NCBI GenBank assembly: GCA_028583605.1
Contig: CM053331.1
Coordinates: 16,104,857 to 16,168,856 of the forward strand
Source of the DNA: Dastarcus helophoroides
Lineage: Eukaryota; Arthropoda; Insecta; Coleoptera; Bothrideridae
Length of the DNA stretch: 64,000 nt
Direction: 5' to 3'
The translations under genes were made by a program, and so were the position numbers. Below, one piece after another: positions 1 to 11,500 of this stretch. The notes beneath the pieces are model-generated. The model saw nothing but the letters and a program-made list of their open reading frames with translations, ran no database searches and was not told where the DNA came from. The stretch's first letter is position 1. Every line of letters starts with the position of its first letter.

Positions 1-727
1 CCTTAGCATAATCGATAAATTTCAACGTCTGTACAATGTTGCATTTGTAGTCATGGTATTTGTATTTATATTTATTGTTACTTTTTTTCAATTTTGCATA
101 TTTACACCTCTTTTGCGATATTCTTATTGCGATTAACTTTAAGATTTACATTTAATTGATATCATTCACATTTGGCTTTACATTTGGTCTTACCGTCTTG
201 CTTCATACATCTGTATAATTTCTGAAGAAAACGATTCGACTGCTGTCTTTCTGGATATAATTCTGAAGAAATAATTTTCTTATCTGCCTGCATAAAAACC
301 AAAAATATTCTTCTTTTCTGACAATGAAAACATTACATTAACATGACAATTATAAGATTGACTTTTTGACTGAAATGACCTACTATTAATAATAGTAAAA
401 ATCGCTTCTGTGGTAGTCTCATAAAAGATTTTTCGCTTATGTTATACATCGCTGTAATCCCATTGTCTTGTCCTATTCGGCCAAGTAAAATTCCAATATG
501 TCGTCCATAAGAAAAAAAAAGCTGAAGATCGCATACTAGGAACCAAGAGAGATAAATAAAATCTAATTTTAGCACTATAATAAAATATATGCTTATACCC
601 AATTACCAAATTTTGTAATATTATCTTGATAAACAGATGAAATATTTTAAAAAATAAGATTTTAAAAAATAACCTGTACGATAATATTAAAATAAAAAAC
701 AATAAAATTGACACTCAGTTACACATA
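1..727. other. AT-rich flank without recognisable gene
   Basis: I see no convincing gene here. The short minus-strand reading frames are of biased, low-complexity composition. The segment ends at the TA that flanks the mariner-like element starting at 728. Confidence 0.5.
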
Positions 728-2898
728 CAGTGTGGAACAGCCAAATGGAATAAATTGCGTATCCCAGTTATTCTACAAATTCATGAAAAATCTCGCGACA
801 CGTCAATTTTAGATTATAAAATGACATCCTCACCGTAAAAAATTCATCCCTAGATGCAACCCTTAATTTTTTAAACCGAAAGTAGGGGCAACCTCATTTG
901 AAAGGTCTTTTCAATCTCTATGTAAAAATGTCATGGTTGCCATATTTATTTCAAAAATTAACAGTAAAAAAAATTAATATCAATTTTCAACAACAAATTA
1001 TAAATCCAATATTTTCATTTCATAAAATGAAACAAACCATAATTAATGTAGGAGATGTTCAAAATGGACACTGCAGCATCCTAATTGTGAATAAAAATGG
1101 CTTCTGACATTATTCAACATCTCTGGTGTCACCAACGCAATTGCAAGCGCTGTTCTTGTTCATAAGTCAGCTAGGTCTCGGGGTTTCGTTTTATACATAT
1201 ATGTAATATTTCTATATGGCCAGCTCCCTATTCTCTTCACGAGTTTGTTCCAACCAAATCCGATAAAGATGGAACATGGATAAATGGCGAGTATTGCGCA
1301 TGAATTGAACGAAATGAACCAATCGCTATGCGCGGGTTAAACGGTTGTTTATGTTTGGCCGTGCACAGCTGACTTTGGCCATGCACAGATGATTCGTAAC
1401 ACCTGCGCATTGCGACTCATTAATGCGTGTGAAGGTGAGCGAGAAAGAGAAGTCTTTCCCATAAGAAACGAAGAACTGGCCATATAGAAGTATTACATAT
1501 ATGGTTTTATATAACGTACTTTTCACATAACCCCATAAAAAGGTCTCGTGTCCCTATCCACCGATTTGGAAATGTAAAATCGTGATATTGCCGGACATTG
1601 ACTTAGTAGTATGGTGGTACTCCATCTTGCTGAAACCATATTACATTAGCTGGAACGTGTGAATTTTCTTGAGCTGGATATAAATTTACCAAAGCTGGTA
1701 CAGTGATGTTTTGGAGCAGTGCTAAATAATTATCTCCACTTAAATGTCCATCAATGAAAAATGGACTAATGACATGATCGCCAATAATCCCTGTCCAAAC
1801 ATTAACTTTTTCATGGTTCTGTGTATGCAATTCTCTCATCTAATAGGGATTTTCAGTAGCCCAATAGCGACAGTTTTGACGATTTACATGACTGTAAAGA
1901 GTAAAAGTAAATTTTCTGTTTGGATGACATTATTATCTAATCTCTACATCATTTGGTCACAAAAATGAGTTATTCTATCAAAATCGTCTTCACTGAGCTC
2001 TTGACATGGTGTCAGTGTATAAGGATGCATTTTATTTTCTTTCAGTACACGGATAATCATGGAATGACTAACGTTCAGTAGCTGCAGCTATTTGTCGACT
2101 TGAAGAATGTAAATTTTTTTGAAATTCATTCATTATTTCCAATTTGGTATCATTAGTTAATGCTTTAGAGGGTTATTTTTTTAGCTTTCATATATGTCCA
2201 TGTTCGTGAAAATGCTTCTCGATTTTACTAATTGTAGCTTGTGATATAGGCGGTAAATCAGGAAATTTTTGTTGAAATAGACGAACGACTTCGGCCTGTG
2301 ATCTTACTCTATCTATATAACCGATCATTTATAAAATTATTATTTTATTAATTTCTGTTAAATGACCAATATTAAATTTTCAAAATGTGCAAAAAGAAAA
2401 CTGAAGCACGATACTAACCACTGTTTAATTCTCTCACAGTTTTGATAAGTTAGTGGGATGTTTTCGACAAAAAGTACATCTGACTATGATAAGGTTGATA
2501 AGTTTTTACGTTTCCTTTTTTACAAAATCAAGGATATTAAAATTGTTTTTGGTCCTTTTATGATTATCGAGGACGAACCGGATGAGCCGCTATTAGTTAT
2601 TATTTATTGTTGTAGAAAATTTCATCTAGTTGATAAATTATTTTTTTATTATTTATTTTTTAAATAAATGTAGCAACCATGACATTTTTGAATAGAGAAT
2701 GAAAAGGCTCTTTAAATGAGGTATACCAAGCCCCTACTTCCAAATAAAAATATTAGGGGTTGAAACGGTAACTCGAAGGGGGAGTTGTATCTAGGGATGA
2801 AATTTTTGCGATGCAAAAATTAACCTGTCTCGGGATTTTTTATAAATATGTACAATAACAGAGATATTAAATTTATTCCATTTGGCTGTTCCACGCTG
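728..2898 (-). mobile_element. Mariner-like DNA transposon with long inverted repeats, decayed
   Basis: The left end starts CAGTGTGGAACAGCCAAATG just after a TA. The right end, read on the minus strand, starts CAGCGTGGAACAGCCAAATG, and a TA follows it. The two arms match, with divergence, for roughly 180 bases (about 728-905 and 2710-2898). Between them lies a broken minus-strand transposase. TA flanks, long terminal repeats and a DDE-type transposase fit the Tc1/mariner superfamily. The arms have diverged and the ORF is broken, so the copy is old and inactive. Confidence 0.75.
1603..2328 (-). pseudogene. Tc1/mariner transposase pseudogene
   Basis: Read on the minus strand from the ATG at 2328, the peptide begins with a helix-turn-helix-like part containing RLFQQKFPDLPP, then ATISKIEKHFHEHG, the usual N-terminus of long-TIR mariner transposases. 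After several stops and frame changes the catalytic part continues as YWATENPY, then HEKVNVWTGIIGDHVISPFF and finally WFQQDGVPPYY, which carries the second catalytic Asp (QQDG). The third catalytic block is not recognisable. At least five in-frame stops or shifts are visible, so no active enzyme can be made. Domain order and the flanking inverted repeats make the family assignment firm; the exact mariner subgroup is uncertain. Confidence 0.75.
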
Positions 2899-3136
2899 TA
2901 TATAGATTGTTACAAATTCGCTTGTCACCACAAGGATCTCGAAAACGGCAAGAGATGCAGCATCGGTTAAATAAGGGCAACATTGCATACTTCAGGGACC
3001 AGTAATATACCCTCGAGAAATTGAAATAGTAGTTTTCCCACTCCCACCCGTATATTCACTGTTTTCTTTATAACTTGCGAGCAGGATAGATAGGCCATAT
3101 CAGTCTAGTGAACGGATATAACGTAAGTCGCGTGGT

Positions 3137-3186
3137 GATTGGTCAATTTCATATCCACACTAGTGTGGATAAGAAATTGACCAATC
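3137..3186. repeat. Near-perfect 50-bp hairpin
   Basis: The arms GATTGGTCAATTTC and GAAATTGACCAATC are exact reverse complements, and so is the inner ATCCACACTAGTGTGGAT palindrome. Only a two-base step interrupts the stem. It carries CCAAT-type motifs on both strands. It could be the core of a tiny foldback element or a regulatory hairpin. Confidence 0.75.
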
Positions 3187-3329
3187 ATGACCATGCGATA
3201 AAAACGAATGTCATTTTTAGGTTCAAAGTTATACCATAGAATTTGTCAAGTTGACGTATTTAACGAAAAAAATATTTGTTAAATCGTATTTTTGTTTTTG
3301 AGGGATCATGGTCGTGAAAAAAATTCGAA

Positions 3330-3462
3330 GTACAACTCGAGCGGATTGTCCATATCGCACTCGAACGATTGAGGCACTCCGCCTTCGGCCTCGTGCTCAA
3401 ACTTCGTTGTCGTGCGATATGGACATCATATCCGCTCTTGTTGCACAAACTACTATTGCTGC
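3330..3462. repeat. Palindromic insertion with GC-rich centre
   Basis: The left arm (about 3330-3365, with GTCCATATCGCACTCGAACG) pairs with the right arm (about 3405-3450, with CGTGCGATATGGAC). The centre reads GCACTCCGCCTTCGGCCTCG, far richer in CG than the surroundings. No ORF; best seen as a small MITE or hairpin repeat. Confidence 0.6.
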
Positions 3463-3689
3463 TCTTGAGATTTTTGGAAAAAGGTAAAGTTTTGGATTTT
3501 CGTTTTTATTTTTTCTTGGCGTTATTTAAAGAGTACGTTACAAATATAGTATCAAGCTACAGATTCTAAGAAACTCTAAGAATACTATTTTACAACGTAT
3601 TTACCCTGCTAAGATATTATGGTTATTGGCCTTTCAGTGTGGTTAGTTCACAAATATTTTTCACAATAACCTCCTACGTTGGGCATTGT

Positions 3690-4132
3690 TTACATTAGCC
3701 GGCCATACAACGGCGGATTACTCGACGAATTCGATATGGCACATATCAAATCAGTGGAATTAACTTTGTGTTAATGAACTTAGCCGAGCCACAGACTAAA
3801 TTGGCAAAGATAAATACGCAGATCGGCAGACTTTGTCTTGCACAGACTAAAAATCTCAGTTAGTGGCCGTTAAAGGTTTTGATTCCTTTGACATCTTTCA
3901 GTCAAAAATTTCCCGAGCTGAGTCCAATTCGTACAAAAGTGACGAGTATTAGCAAACTAACGTGAAGTTTTTTAACTGGCGGATTCAATTGGAAGATCTA
4001 ATATGTGTACAGATAAGTTTGTATGTTAGTGGAAAGCATAATATTTGGTATGTGATGAGCCAAATGCGTAGATATATCTTTACGGATTAAATCCGCAGAT
4101 CAGACTTGTTCGTGTATGGCCGGCTATTGGCC
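3690..4132. mobile_element. Candidate MITE with TAGCCGGCCATAC terminal repeats
   Basis: TTAGCCGGCCATACAA at 3697 is matched in inverse orientation by TGTATGGCCGGCTATTGG near 4114. The inner 400 bases do not pair well and hold no ORF. The paired ends of about 18 bases suggest a non-autonomous DNA element. Confidence 0.45.
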
Positions 4133-4272
4133 GAGCACTGCACACAATGACTGATTTTTCACTGTGCCCGTAACACCTATATTGAATGGAGTTCTGATCC
4201 AACAATTTTGAACTTAATATACCGTTTTATTTAGAATAAGTTATTAAATCATTAAATTTATTTATATTTCAG

Positions 4273-4738
4273 ATCTTAGAAGACATAAAAAGTGGCAGTT
4301 TTAGCAAATCATATTGTGAATATATATCCGATGAAGAAAATTCGTTTACAAAAAAAAACAAGGCAGTCTCCGAAACATATCATCATTTGATTAATAATGG
4401 CGCATCTGCCTTGAAATCGTTTAAAAACTTTTGGAGTGAATCATTTTATTGGTAATTTGATTTGTAGTTATGTCTAAAATAATTCAAAAATAAATTCATA
4501 CCTGGAATATTATGTTATTAATATAGGGGTTCAATAATATTGGAATTTGACAGTATCTCTAAAATACAAGTTGCCTTGGAATGGGTTCGGAATCAAACCC
4601 GAATTTTTACTTTATTTTGCAGATCTTGAATTTATTGGTTCCAGTGTATTTTCTTCTGAAACGAAAAGTTCTGGATGCGCATCACAAATGTTTAATACTG
4701 TAACAAAAAAAGTTATAGAATTCGAATTAGTAAAGAAT
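4273..4738 (+). other. Unassigned plus-strand exon-like ORFs next to the LTR
   Basis: Two segments look coding. The first (4273-4451) follows an acceptor-like TTATATTTCAG and reads ILEDIKSGSFSKSYCEYISD and onward to SFKNFWSESFYW. The second (4623-4738) follows TTTATTTTGCAG and reads LEFIGSSVFSSETKSS onward to FELVKNPLEKFDN. I do not recognise either. The simple splice between them is out of phase (it gives a stop at the joint), and the second runs directly into the LTR. They may be exons of a broken gene, or the 3' part of the internal region of the retroelement. Confidence 0.25.
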
Positions 4739-5044
4739 CCTCTAGAAAAATTTGATAATGGGAGGCGGCCGCGATAATCAATCATATGGCAGATAAGCGC
4801 TCTAGATGTTTCCGTAAGCGATAAACCTTATCTGTACGGAATCCGTTCTAGAAAACCGGAAGCCTATAAATACACGGTCGTCTTTCCCTCAATCCGTTAA
4901 TTTAACAGTGAGTTAGTTAAATAGTCAGATAATTAGTCAGTTGGTCAGTTAAGTGAATCATAATTGTAGTGTTCCGAAATTAGTTTGGAAATAAAGTGGT
5001 TACAATTCCCGAAGTTTTAATTTTCGAACCGATAACGCGCAACA
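4735..5044 (+). mobile_element. Solo LTR of an LTR retrotransposon, plus orientation
   Basis: The segment holds a TATA-like CCTATAAATAC at about 4864-4874 and an AATAAA at 4990-4995, and ends in GCGCAACA, as expected for an LTR with its own promoter and polyadenylation signal. Its reverse-complement relative at 23067-23348 shares the start (TCTAGAAAATTTGATAA type), a NotI-like GCGGCCGCGATAA block, a GCAGATAAGCGCT block, the TATA region, GTTAGTTA repeats and the TGTAGTGTTCCGA end. No gag, pol or env ORF adjoins it. Superfamily (BEL/Pao or Gypsy) cannot be decided from the LTR alone. Confidence 0.6.
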
Positions 5045-6315
5045 ATATCTATGTAACACATTTTTGGCTAAAAATCTCAAAATTTTACGAACATTGATGA
5101 AATTTAAGAATTAAAAGTCAAAATCATGAGAAGAAAGCGGAAATTTCGATAATAAAATTAAAATTTTGGAAAGAATGTAATTTCCATATTAAAACCGAAA
5201 TTTTGAAAAAAAAATGTAGTAAAATTAGAACTTGTGAAAAAAAAAAATTTTTTTTGAATTTTTATTTATAAAATTTGAAAACAGAAAAATAGTTATTTTT
5301 CAAAACAACCAAAATTTAAAGTACACCTTTTTTTCGAAATTTTTACTTCGCGGTTTATATTTCTTATTTTCAATTTTTCATTTAAAGCATTGATTCGAAG
5401 ACAACTTTTTCAGTTCTGAATTAAAACTTTTAGTTTCATTCCTGAAATATGAATGTAAAATCAAATTTATGGTCAGAGACGAAAACCGAAATTTCGCGAC
5501 TAAAATCAACATTTGAGAATCATATCTAGAGAAAATCAGACTTTTGAAATTTTAACTGGAAATGTCGGGAAAAGAAATAAAATTTCGAGAAAACATTTGA
5601 TATTAATTTTTGAAAATTGTTTGTTTTTCTGAATTTTCGAGTTCTTTCTAGGAATTTGAGGTAGGCTTCAGATTTTTATTTTCTTTTCTATTTAAAGTTT
5701 AATATTCAAATAGAATTCTCCACTTTAATCCCTAGCCATCCAGTTTTTTTGGAAATATTGTAGTATAAAGTCAAAATTTGTATTTAAAAGTCGGAATTTT
5801 CGGGAAGAAAGTTCAATTAAACATAAAATTTAAAGAAAAAAAGTCGATTTAAATTTCCAAAAATCAGGAAAGTTTAAACCTGAAATTTCGAGGCAACCGT
5901 TAAAATTTAGAGAAAAGTTAAAAATGAAATTTCTTGGAAATTTCGAACTTCTGTTGGAATTTCTACCTTTCTCGAAATTTGAAGTTTATATCTTAAATTG
6001 TTAATTTGTTTTAAAATTCACACTTTAAAAACTCAAATTATTGAAAATACTAAAAACTATGATAAAATTTTGATTTGTGATATATGACTTAAATAATTAT
6101 TTCACGTCAAATAGGCCAAAAAAAAAGAAATCTCAAATTTAATGAAAGTTGTAATATTAAAGTAAAATTTTCCAAATAATATTGGAATTTCGATGAAAAA
6201 TTGAAAATTGCCAAAAAAAGTCGAAATTTAAGGATTAAAATTACGATTTCCAGAAAAAAAATCTAAATTTCAAAAAAAATAAAAATTTTCAAATTTCAGA
6301 AAAAAATTGCTCTTT
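5045..6315. repeat. Degenerate AAATTTCGA-rich low-complexity array, A-rich orientation
   Basis: More than 1.2 kb made of poorly conserved units of about 20-30 bases around GAAATTTCGAAAAAA and AAAATTT. There is no ORF of note. The same kind of sequence recurs elsewhere in the window in both orientations, which argues for a dispersed satellite-like family rather than random AT richness. Confidence 0.55.
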
Positions 6316-6720
6316 GTGATGGTTCAAACCACAAAATAAGTAACAACCAGAAGGTTAACTCTCGCCTTAATATTTTGTGGACGATGCTGACAGCCTGTGA
6401 CAGCGAATTGTTATAAGCTGCTTTTTTACATGGGCTCATTTCAATTATTATGTTATGATATTATTTGAGTAATTGTTGCAATTACTTTAAAGAGTTAAAT
6501 CCTACAATAAAATTGGTAGAACGAAATAAGATACTTCAGTCCTAAAGAAAAGGGTCCACAGGATGTACAACCCGACTCGATTCCTTTAGAATCTCGGACC
6601 TTCTCATTCCTTCTGCACTGCCAGTTTCGACATAGACGGGCTTGAAGGCCACGTGTCTCAAATGGTCACGTGATGAGAGTTGGCCTTCTGGTTGTTATTT
6701 ATTTTGTGGTCCAAACTACA
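6316..6720. mobile_element. MITE with about 40-bp terminal inverted repeats
   Basis: The left end ACCACAAAATAAGTAACAAC plus CAGAAGGTTAACTCTC is matched, in inverse orientation, by GAGAGTTGGCCTTCTG plus GTTGTTATTTATTTTGTGGT at the right end. The internal 320 bases hold no ORF. This is a non-autonomous DNA transposon of unknown superfamily. Confidence 0.7.
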
Positions 6721-6942
6721 TATGGTTTCCCATTTCTTGAGATGGTTTCCATTAATTATAGTCTTTAAACGAATTTCTTTTGCAACAAATGCTAAATTTT
6801 TAAAGGTGGAAATTTATTTCGCTATTGTTATAAAGCTACAGCTTTTACATGATTATACTATTATATACTATTACTATGGGGTCATCATCCCTGCAGCACT
6901 GAAGCTATCGCTTATTGTGCCCCCCCCCCCCACACGATTATC

Positions 6943-7158
6943 TCATAATAGGCCCGTTCTTTTGAAAAATTCCAGAACCTCCTTTATGGGTGTCTCCACT
7001 ATTATCTTTGGTTCAGTCAGAGCATTCCCAAAGTTGGAATGTCTGTCCTTTGCCAGAGCCGGACATTCGCATAATATGTGTAAAGGAGTCTCTTCTTTCT
7101 CTCCACACATTCTACAAGTAGAATTTTCTTTTGCGCCAATTGTTGTAAGATGTTTCAC
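6943..7158 (-). pseudogene. LINE ORF2 C-terminal Cys/His box fragment
   Basis: The peptide contains KHLTTIGAKENSTCRMCGEK then EETPLHILCECPALAKDR. The pattern Cys-x2-Cys, then His and Cys in HILCECP, is the zinc-knuckle-like C-terminal motif of RNase H-bearing insect LINEs. It is the last part of the same element as the RNase H and RT pieces, but in a separate frame, so at least one frameshift lies near 7160-7200. Confidence 0.8.
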
Positions 7159-7191
7159 TAGGGCACACTGTCCCGTAAATAGTCCAACTGT

Positions 7192-7700
7192 CTACCTGAG
7201 CTGATTTTGGCTTAACTGTAATAGTTCTCTGGCTCTCTTTTCTGATGGTCGGTCAATGAACTTCTGCGATTGCCTCAGACCATTGACACCCCTCCAGTGA
7301 GTGCTGTGTTCTTTTCTTAGAAGTTCCTTTATTACCTCTTTTGCCGCTTTGTAGGCAAGCGGATAAGTAGGCTCCGGCCCTATTTGAGGAAACTCGGCAC
7401 CCCTTTTGGCTAGAAGGTCTGCTCTTTCATTTCCTTCAATTCTTCGATGGGCCTCAACCCATCGGACCGTACTAGAGCTTATTTCATAAGCTCTCAGCGC
7501 TTTTAATGTTGCTTGGCTCTCACTGTAGATTACGATTCTCTTATTTTTATAAGATCTCTTGATCATTGCTTCAGCACAGGCTGTAATTGCAGTAACTTCT
7601 GCCTGAAATACGGTTGCCAAAGATCCCTGGTTCTTTGCTGGTTATTCCCGCAGTATCTTTGTTTTGGATCCATCTGCGAACCAGATTGATCCATTCTCTC
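7192..7700 (-). pseudogene. LINE RNase H domain fragment
   Basis: The domain begins with IWFADGSKT (the DGS active-site strand, about 7670-7695), is broken by a stop, and continues as FQAEVTAITACAEAMIK (the catalytic Glu), then IVIYSESQATLKAL and WVEAHRRIEGNERADLLAKR (His and the last Asp). The third acidic residue, usually Asp in YSDSQ, is Glu here. It would cut the RNA strand during reverse transcription, but the stop in the first strand and frameshifts on both sides show it is dead. Confidence 0.8.
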
Positions 7701-7712
7701 TTTTTGGTTGTA

Positions 7713-8490
7713 CTAACTGAACTCTCCTTTCCGGTTTACTACCCGGTAGGGTCTGTGAAAGATGGGGATGCTTTTTGTTCTGTCCGATGGCATACTTAAC
7801 GTATGGTTCGCACAGATCCGCTTGAATATTTCTGTATGGGATGTTGATCTAGGTGATTCCATTCCATACCCGTTTGTTTTTAGCCTGTAGGCTGCTGACA
7901 GGACCACCAGATGAAGTGGAGGTAGACCTAGCAGTGCTTCTATGGCTGCCGTGGGAGTTGTTTGCACCGCCCCTGCTATTCCTAAGCAAGCTAACCTTTG
8001 TATCTTGCTTAGTCTTTCTGGCTTTATGCCACCAGATTAAAGAACCGTATGTTACTATGGGTACTACAACCTTGGAATATATCCAATGGACCATCGCTGG
8101 TCTGAGTCCCCATGCCTCTACAGGCCCATAGGGCCTTAGTAGCTTTTTCCACGTGAGCACCGTAGCTAAGTTTGGTATCTAAGGTAAGTCCCAAATATTT
8201 AACTTCCTTACTCAGTGGAATTTCTTGTCCTCCTAAACTAGGCCTCCTTAAGTCATTAAGATTCCTTTTTTTAGTGAATGCGACTACCGTGGTTTTCGCA
8301 GGGTTTACTGTTAGTCCCTCTGCTCAACACCATCTTTCTGTAATATTTAGTGCCCGTTGCATTAATGCTGATACGGGCCCTGGAAATTTACCTCTAATTA
8401 ATAAGGTTAGGTCATCTGCGTATCCTTGAGCATGAAATCCTTCTAGTTCCAGTACCCTTATCAGATCATCCACCACAAGGCTCCACAGAA
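7713..8490 (-). pseudogene. LINE reverse transcriptase C-terminal part, frameshifted
   Basis: From about 8490 downwards, the minus strand reads DDLIRVLELEGFHAQGYADD, including the YADD box that binds the catalytic metals. It continues GLTVNPAKTTVVAFTKKRNL and YLGLTLDTKLSYGAHVEKA. It then shifts frame to WGLRPAMVHWIYSKVVVPIV and YGSLIWWHKARKT (about 8020-8110), and again to TTPTAAIEALLGLPPLHLVV (about 7900-7965). All are standard RT-thumb and connector blocks. At least two frameshifts and one stop break it. Confidence 0.8.
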
Positions 8491-8500
8491 GTGGTGATAT

Positions 8501-11500
8501 TATATGATACTTCTCTTAATACTTACCTCACAAAAGACTAGCATGGCATTATTGTATGCATTACAACAGCAACTGTAACGGTTTGAAGAGGAAAAATAAA
8601 CGAAGAACATATGTTCATAACTATAGTTTTATTGACAAGAACTTTCAAGCCAAATCTATAGAAACAATTTTTCAAAGTCTTTGTAATAAATCTTTGTCTA
8701 CAAAACCTATACATCAGTTGCATTTTATAAACTTAGACTTGTAAAAAAACAACAAATTAACAAATGGTGTTATTTCATATAGGTCGCTTTTTGGTACGAA
8801 AACCCCTTAAACTACATAATCCAAAATATAGTTGAATACAAAAATAAGAGAAAATACTTATAACTATTACAAGAATATTAAAAATAAGGTACTAAACTGG
8901 AATGTCAATTTTGCATAAAAATGGAATGTTTAAGAGGACAAGTAAGTTATAAACTTAACAGTAGCTAAATTACTTTTTTTGAATCAAACTATATACGTAT
9001 GAATATCGGATTTATCGTTTACTCATATATGACAATATTGTCAAATATTCATATAATAACATATATGCTACAATGAGTTTTCTGTAATATTAGGACACTT
9101 TTAAACAACTATTCGCGTAAATCTCATTATTTAAAATACTATAAATGAAAACTGGAAAAGAATAGTTTCTACATGCTTACTAAACTCACATCTGTATCAA
9201 ATTATGCCTTTTTTTTATCTTAAATTGAAAATAATTGTTATCATTATAATAATAGACGTTGCTGTTTAAATATATCTATACAATTCAATACTACTTGCTA
9301 TAAATAATAAATAAAATATCACAAAACAATGTTAATTATAAACCTAATATGAGACTTAAATGTCTTTTAAGAAAATAATGCTAACAAATTCAATCAGTCC
9401 TTTTTTTTTGTAAAAAAAATAAGTATGTCTTATAAATCTCACACAAGTATAAACGCACATTGTCAAAACATTAAATTCACTTTAAAATTTAAAACCAAGC
9501 ATGTGGAGTTTAACCAAATTGGTAAACATATCCTTTTACATGTTATACTAAGGATAAATGACTATTTGTACTTGATTAAGGGTCAAGAACCTTAACCCAT
9601 CCAAAGGTTCGCAAACTATCATTAAAGCGATCTTTACAGATGTTGTCAACATTTTGTTTTTGTGTAGAATATTGAGTAAATAAAATGCAAATCTATGATA
9701 TTCCATGAATCTTCAAAAGTATACAATGAAAAAGAAATCAGCAAGGAAGAAAGTAAAATAATAAGTTACTTTTGGCACAATGAGAAATAGTACTCAAATG
9801 ACTTGGATTATTTTAGGTGTATTAAACAAAGTGTCCCACATGACATGGGATAACATGGGTATCTTCGATGTTGTTTTTTATGTGAGAACACCTTTATTTC
9901 AGTTTCACTGACGTGCATAACAAAGAAAATTACCATGATTTTCTCAGAAATTATTCAACAATATAAATAAATATCTACATCATGCGAAGCTCTTTAAAAA
10001 TCATGCAAGTTACAACAGATTTTAAAAAATGATGGTTTTCACTTTTTTCTATATAAAATTCAAATAAGGCGGTATTCAATTGTTTACCGAACTGATCGGC
10101 ATATTTCGCACTACTTTGCACACTTACGTTATTTCCACTTATAACTTTATGTAGGATCCTGTATATTCATTCAGGTGACTCAACAAGAACGTAAATAGTT
10201 GACAAAGGCCTAAAATAAATTATGGCAATGAAGTGAATACTTCTAAAGCGTAGAGAGATAAAACAACTACTGTTTCGAAAAACTCGGTTTATTAGGTTCT
10301 CATGAGTGTAGCTTAATTATTGTTTTAGAGGAGGGGGTGTGTTTGCTACAATTTCACATCAAAACAAAAAACTATATTTTCCAGATCATTTTCTAAAAAA
10401 TAAGTTACCTCACTGCGCAAAGCGAAAATTCAAATTTTTTATATTTTTCTAGCATAAAAGGTATACTTGTTGAATATCGTTGAAAAGCACCGTTTTTGGA
10501 AAAACTGCGTTTAGTTTAAACTCTGAGGAAATGCATTTGTGGATAATGTAACTGCCAGCTTGTGTTGCAAAAACATACTGATTTGACAATTAAATAGCAT
10601 TAATGAAGATTAAAATAATTTAATACTTTGCTATACATACGTTAACATATGACATTTCAGAAATTGTAGTGTGAAACGATTAAGGAAACTAAAATAAAAA
10701 TTTTTATTTGTTTTCTCGACATCACGAGTTGAAACTCGATATTTTTAATAAATTTGGAGTTCTTTTCGAAAAGCCCACTTTTTTTACACCAATCAAAATT
10801 TATTACTTTCAATGTCTTGCTTTACTTTTACTTTTTTCTTGAAACTTCTATTGTGAATTGCGAATTTTCTTCAAAAATTCAAATTTTCTCATTATTTCAG
10901 ATTTAGACTCAGTTTTCAAAATATTCTTTGTACATAAGTTGCAACATTCATCAACCGTCTCTTTTTTTTTGTTGCGATTTTAATTTCTCTTTTTTAAAGT
11001 TTAGATCTTAACCTCTCAATGTCGAGTTTTTATCTCAAAGTTTCGATAATTTTGCATAAATTTGGAGTTTATAAATTAATTTTTTTTGTAATTTCGAGTT
11101 TTTTGAGATTTCAACTTTTATCTCAAAATTAAACTCGAAACAGTAAATATCTGAACTAAATGAAAATAATTCGTCTTATAGTCAACGGCTCAATATTTGT
11201 TTTGGTGATTATCCTTTTTAGGATGGTTAGTTAGTTTCCAAGAAATTAGTAATATAAGTATCCATTTAAGGCGCCTTTTTGAGTTTAAATATATTTTTAT
11301 CTGAGAAAGTATCGAGTTTTAGATAGAAATAATTTGATTTGACTTCAATAAACCTAATGTAATTTTTCAGCTTCTGCATTCGATAATTGGCGTTTGCCTT
11401 TATGTAATCTCGATTAAATATCAAAATTATTCGAAAGAAAACTACAAAACTTGCAATTCCACTAAGAGTGTGGTTTTATCTTTGCGTGTTAAATGCAGGA

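Larger units (their letters stand above)
2904..3560. mobile_element. Single arm of the CAGGCTGTAACAAATTCG foldback family, with nested hairpins
   Basis: The start (GTTACAAATTCGCTTGTCAC, then TCTCGAAAACGG) matches the left arm of the complete foldback element at 18474. The end (TTCTTGGCGTTATTTAAAGAG, about 3519-3540) matches the inner part of the same arm at about 18645 and its inverted partner at about 19370. Two palindromes (3137-3186 and 3330-3462) lie inside and look like later insertions. The opposite arm is not seen here. Confidence 0.55.
6880..8500 (-). mobile_element. 5'-truncated LINE with RNase H (I/R1/LOA group)
   Basis: On the minus strand the order is: end of the reverse transcriptase with its YADDL catalytic box (near 8410), thumb and connector, RNase H domain, then a C-terminal Cys/His box. 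This order, with an RNase H in the same ORF, is typical of the I, R1 and LOA clades of non-LTR retrotransposons. The upstream part of ORF2 and all of ORF1 are missing, as expected from incomplete reverse transcription. The 3' end lies near the C-tract at 6920. Stops and frameshifts make it inactive. Confidence 0.85.

Noticed and set aside
4768..4780. NotI-type GCGGCCGC sites at about 4768 and 23299, considered as vector contamination
   Set aside because: Both lie inside the homologous LTR copies with matching flanks on each side, so they are natural.
6680..7204. 174-codon plus-strand open frame, the longest plus-strand frame in this part of the window
   Set aside because: It lies antisense over the LINE C-terminal and RNase H fragments; the minus strand has clear family motifs, the plus strand none.
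8556..8744. Overlapping plus and minus frames of about 61 codons
   Set aside because: No motif, both strands open by chance; the area is better explained as flank or 3' UTR.
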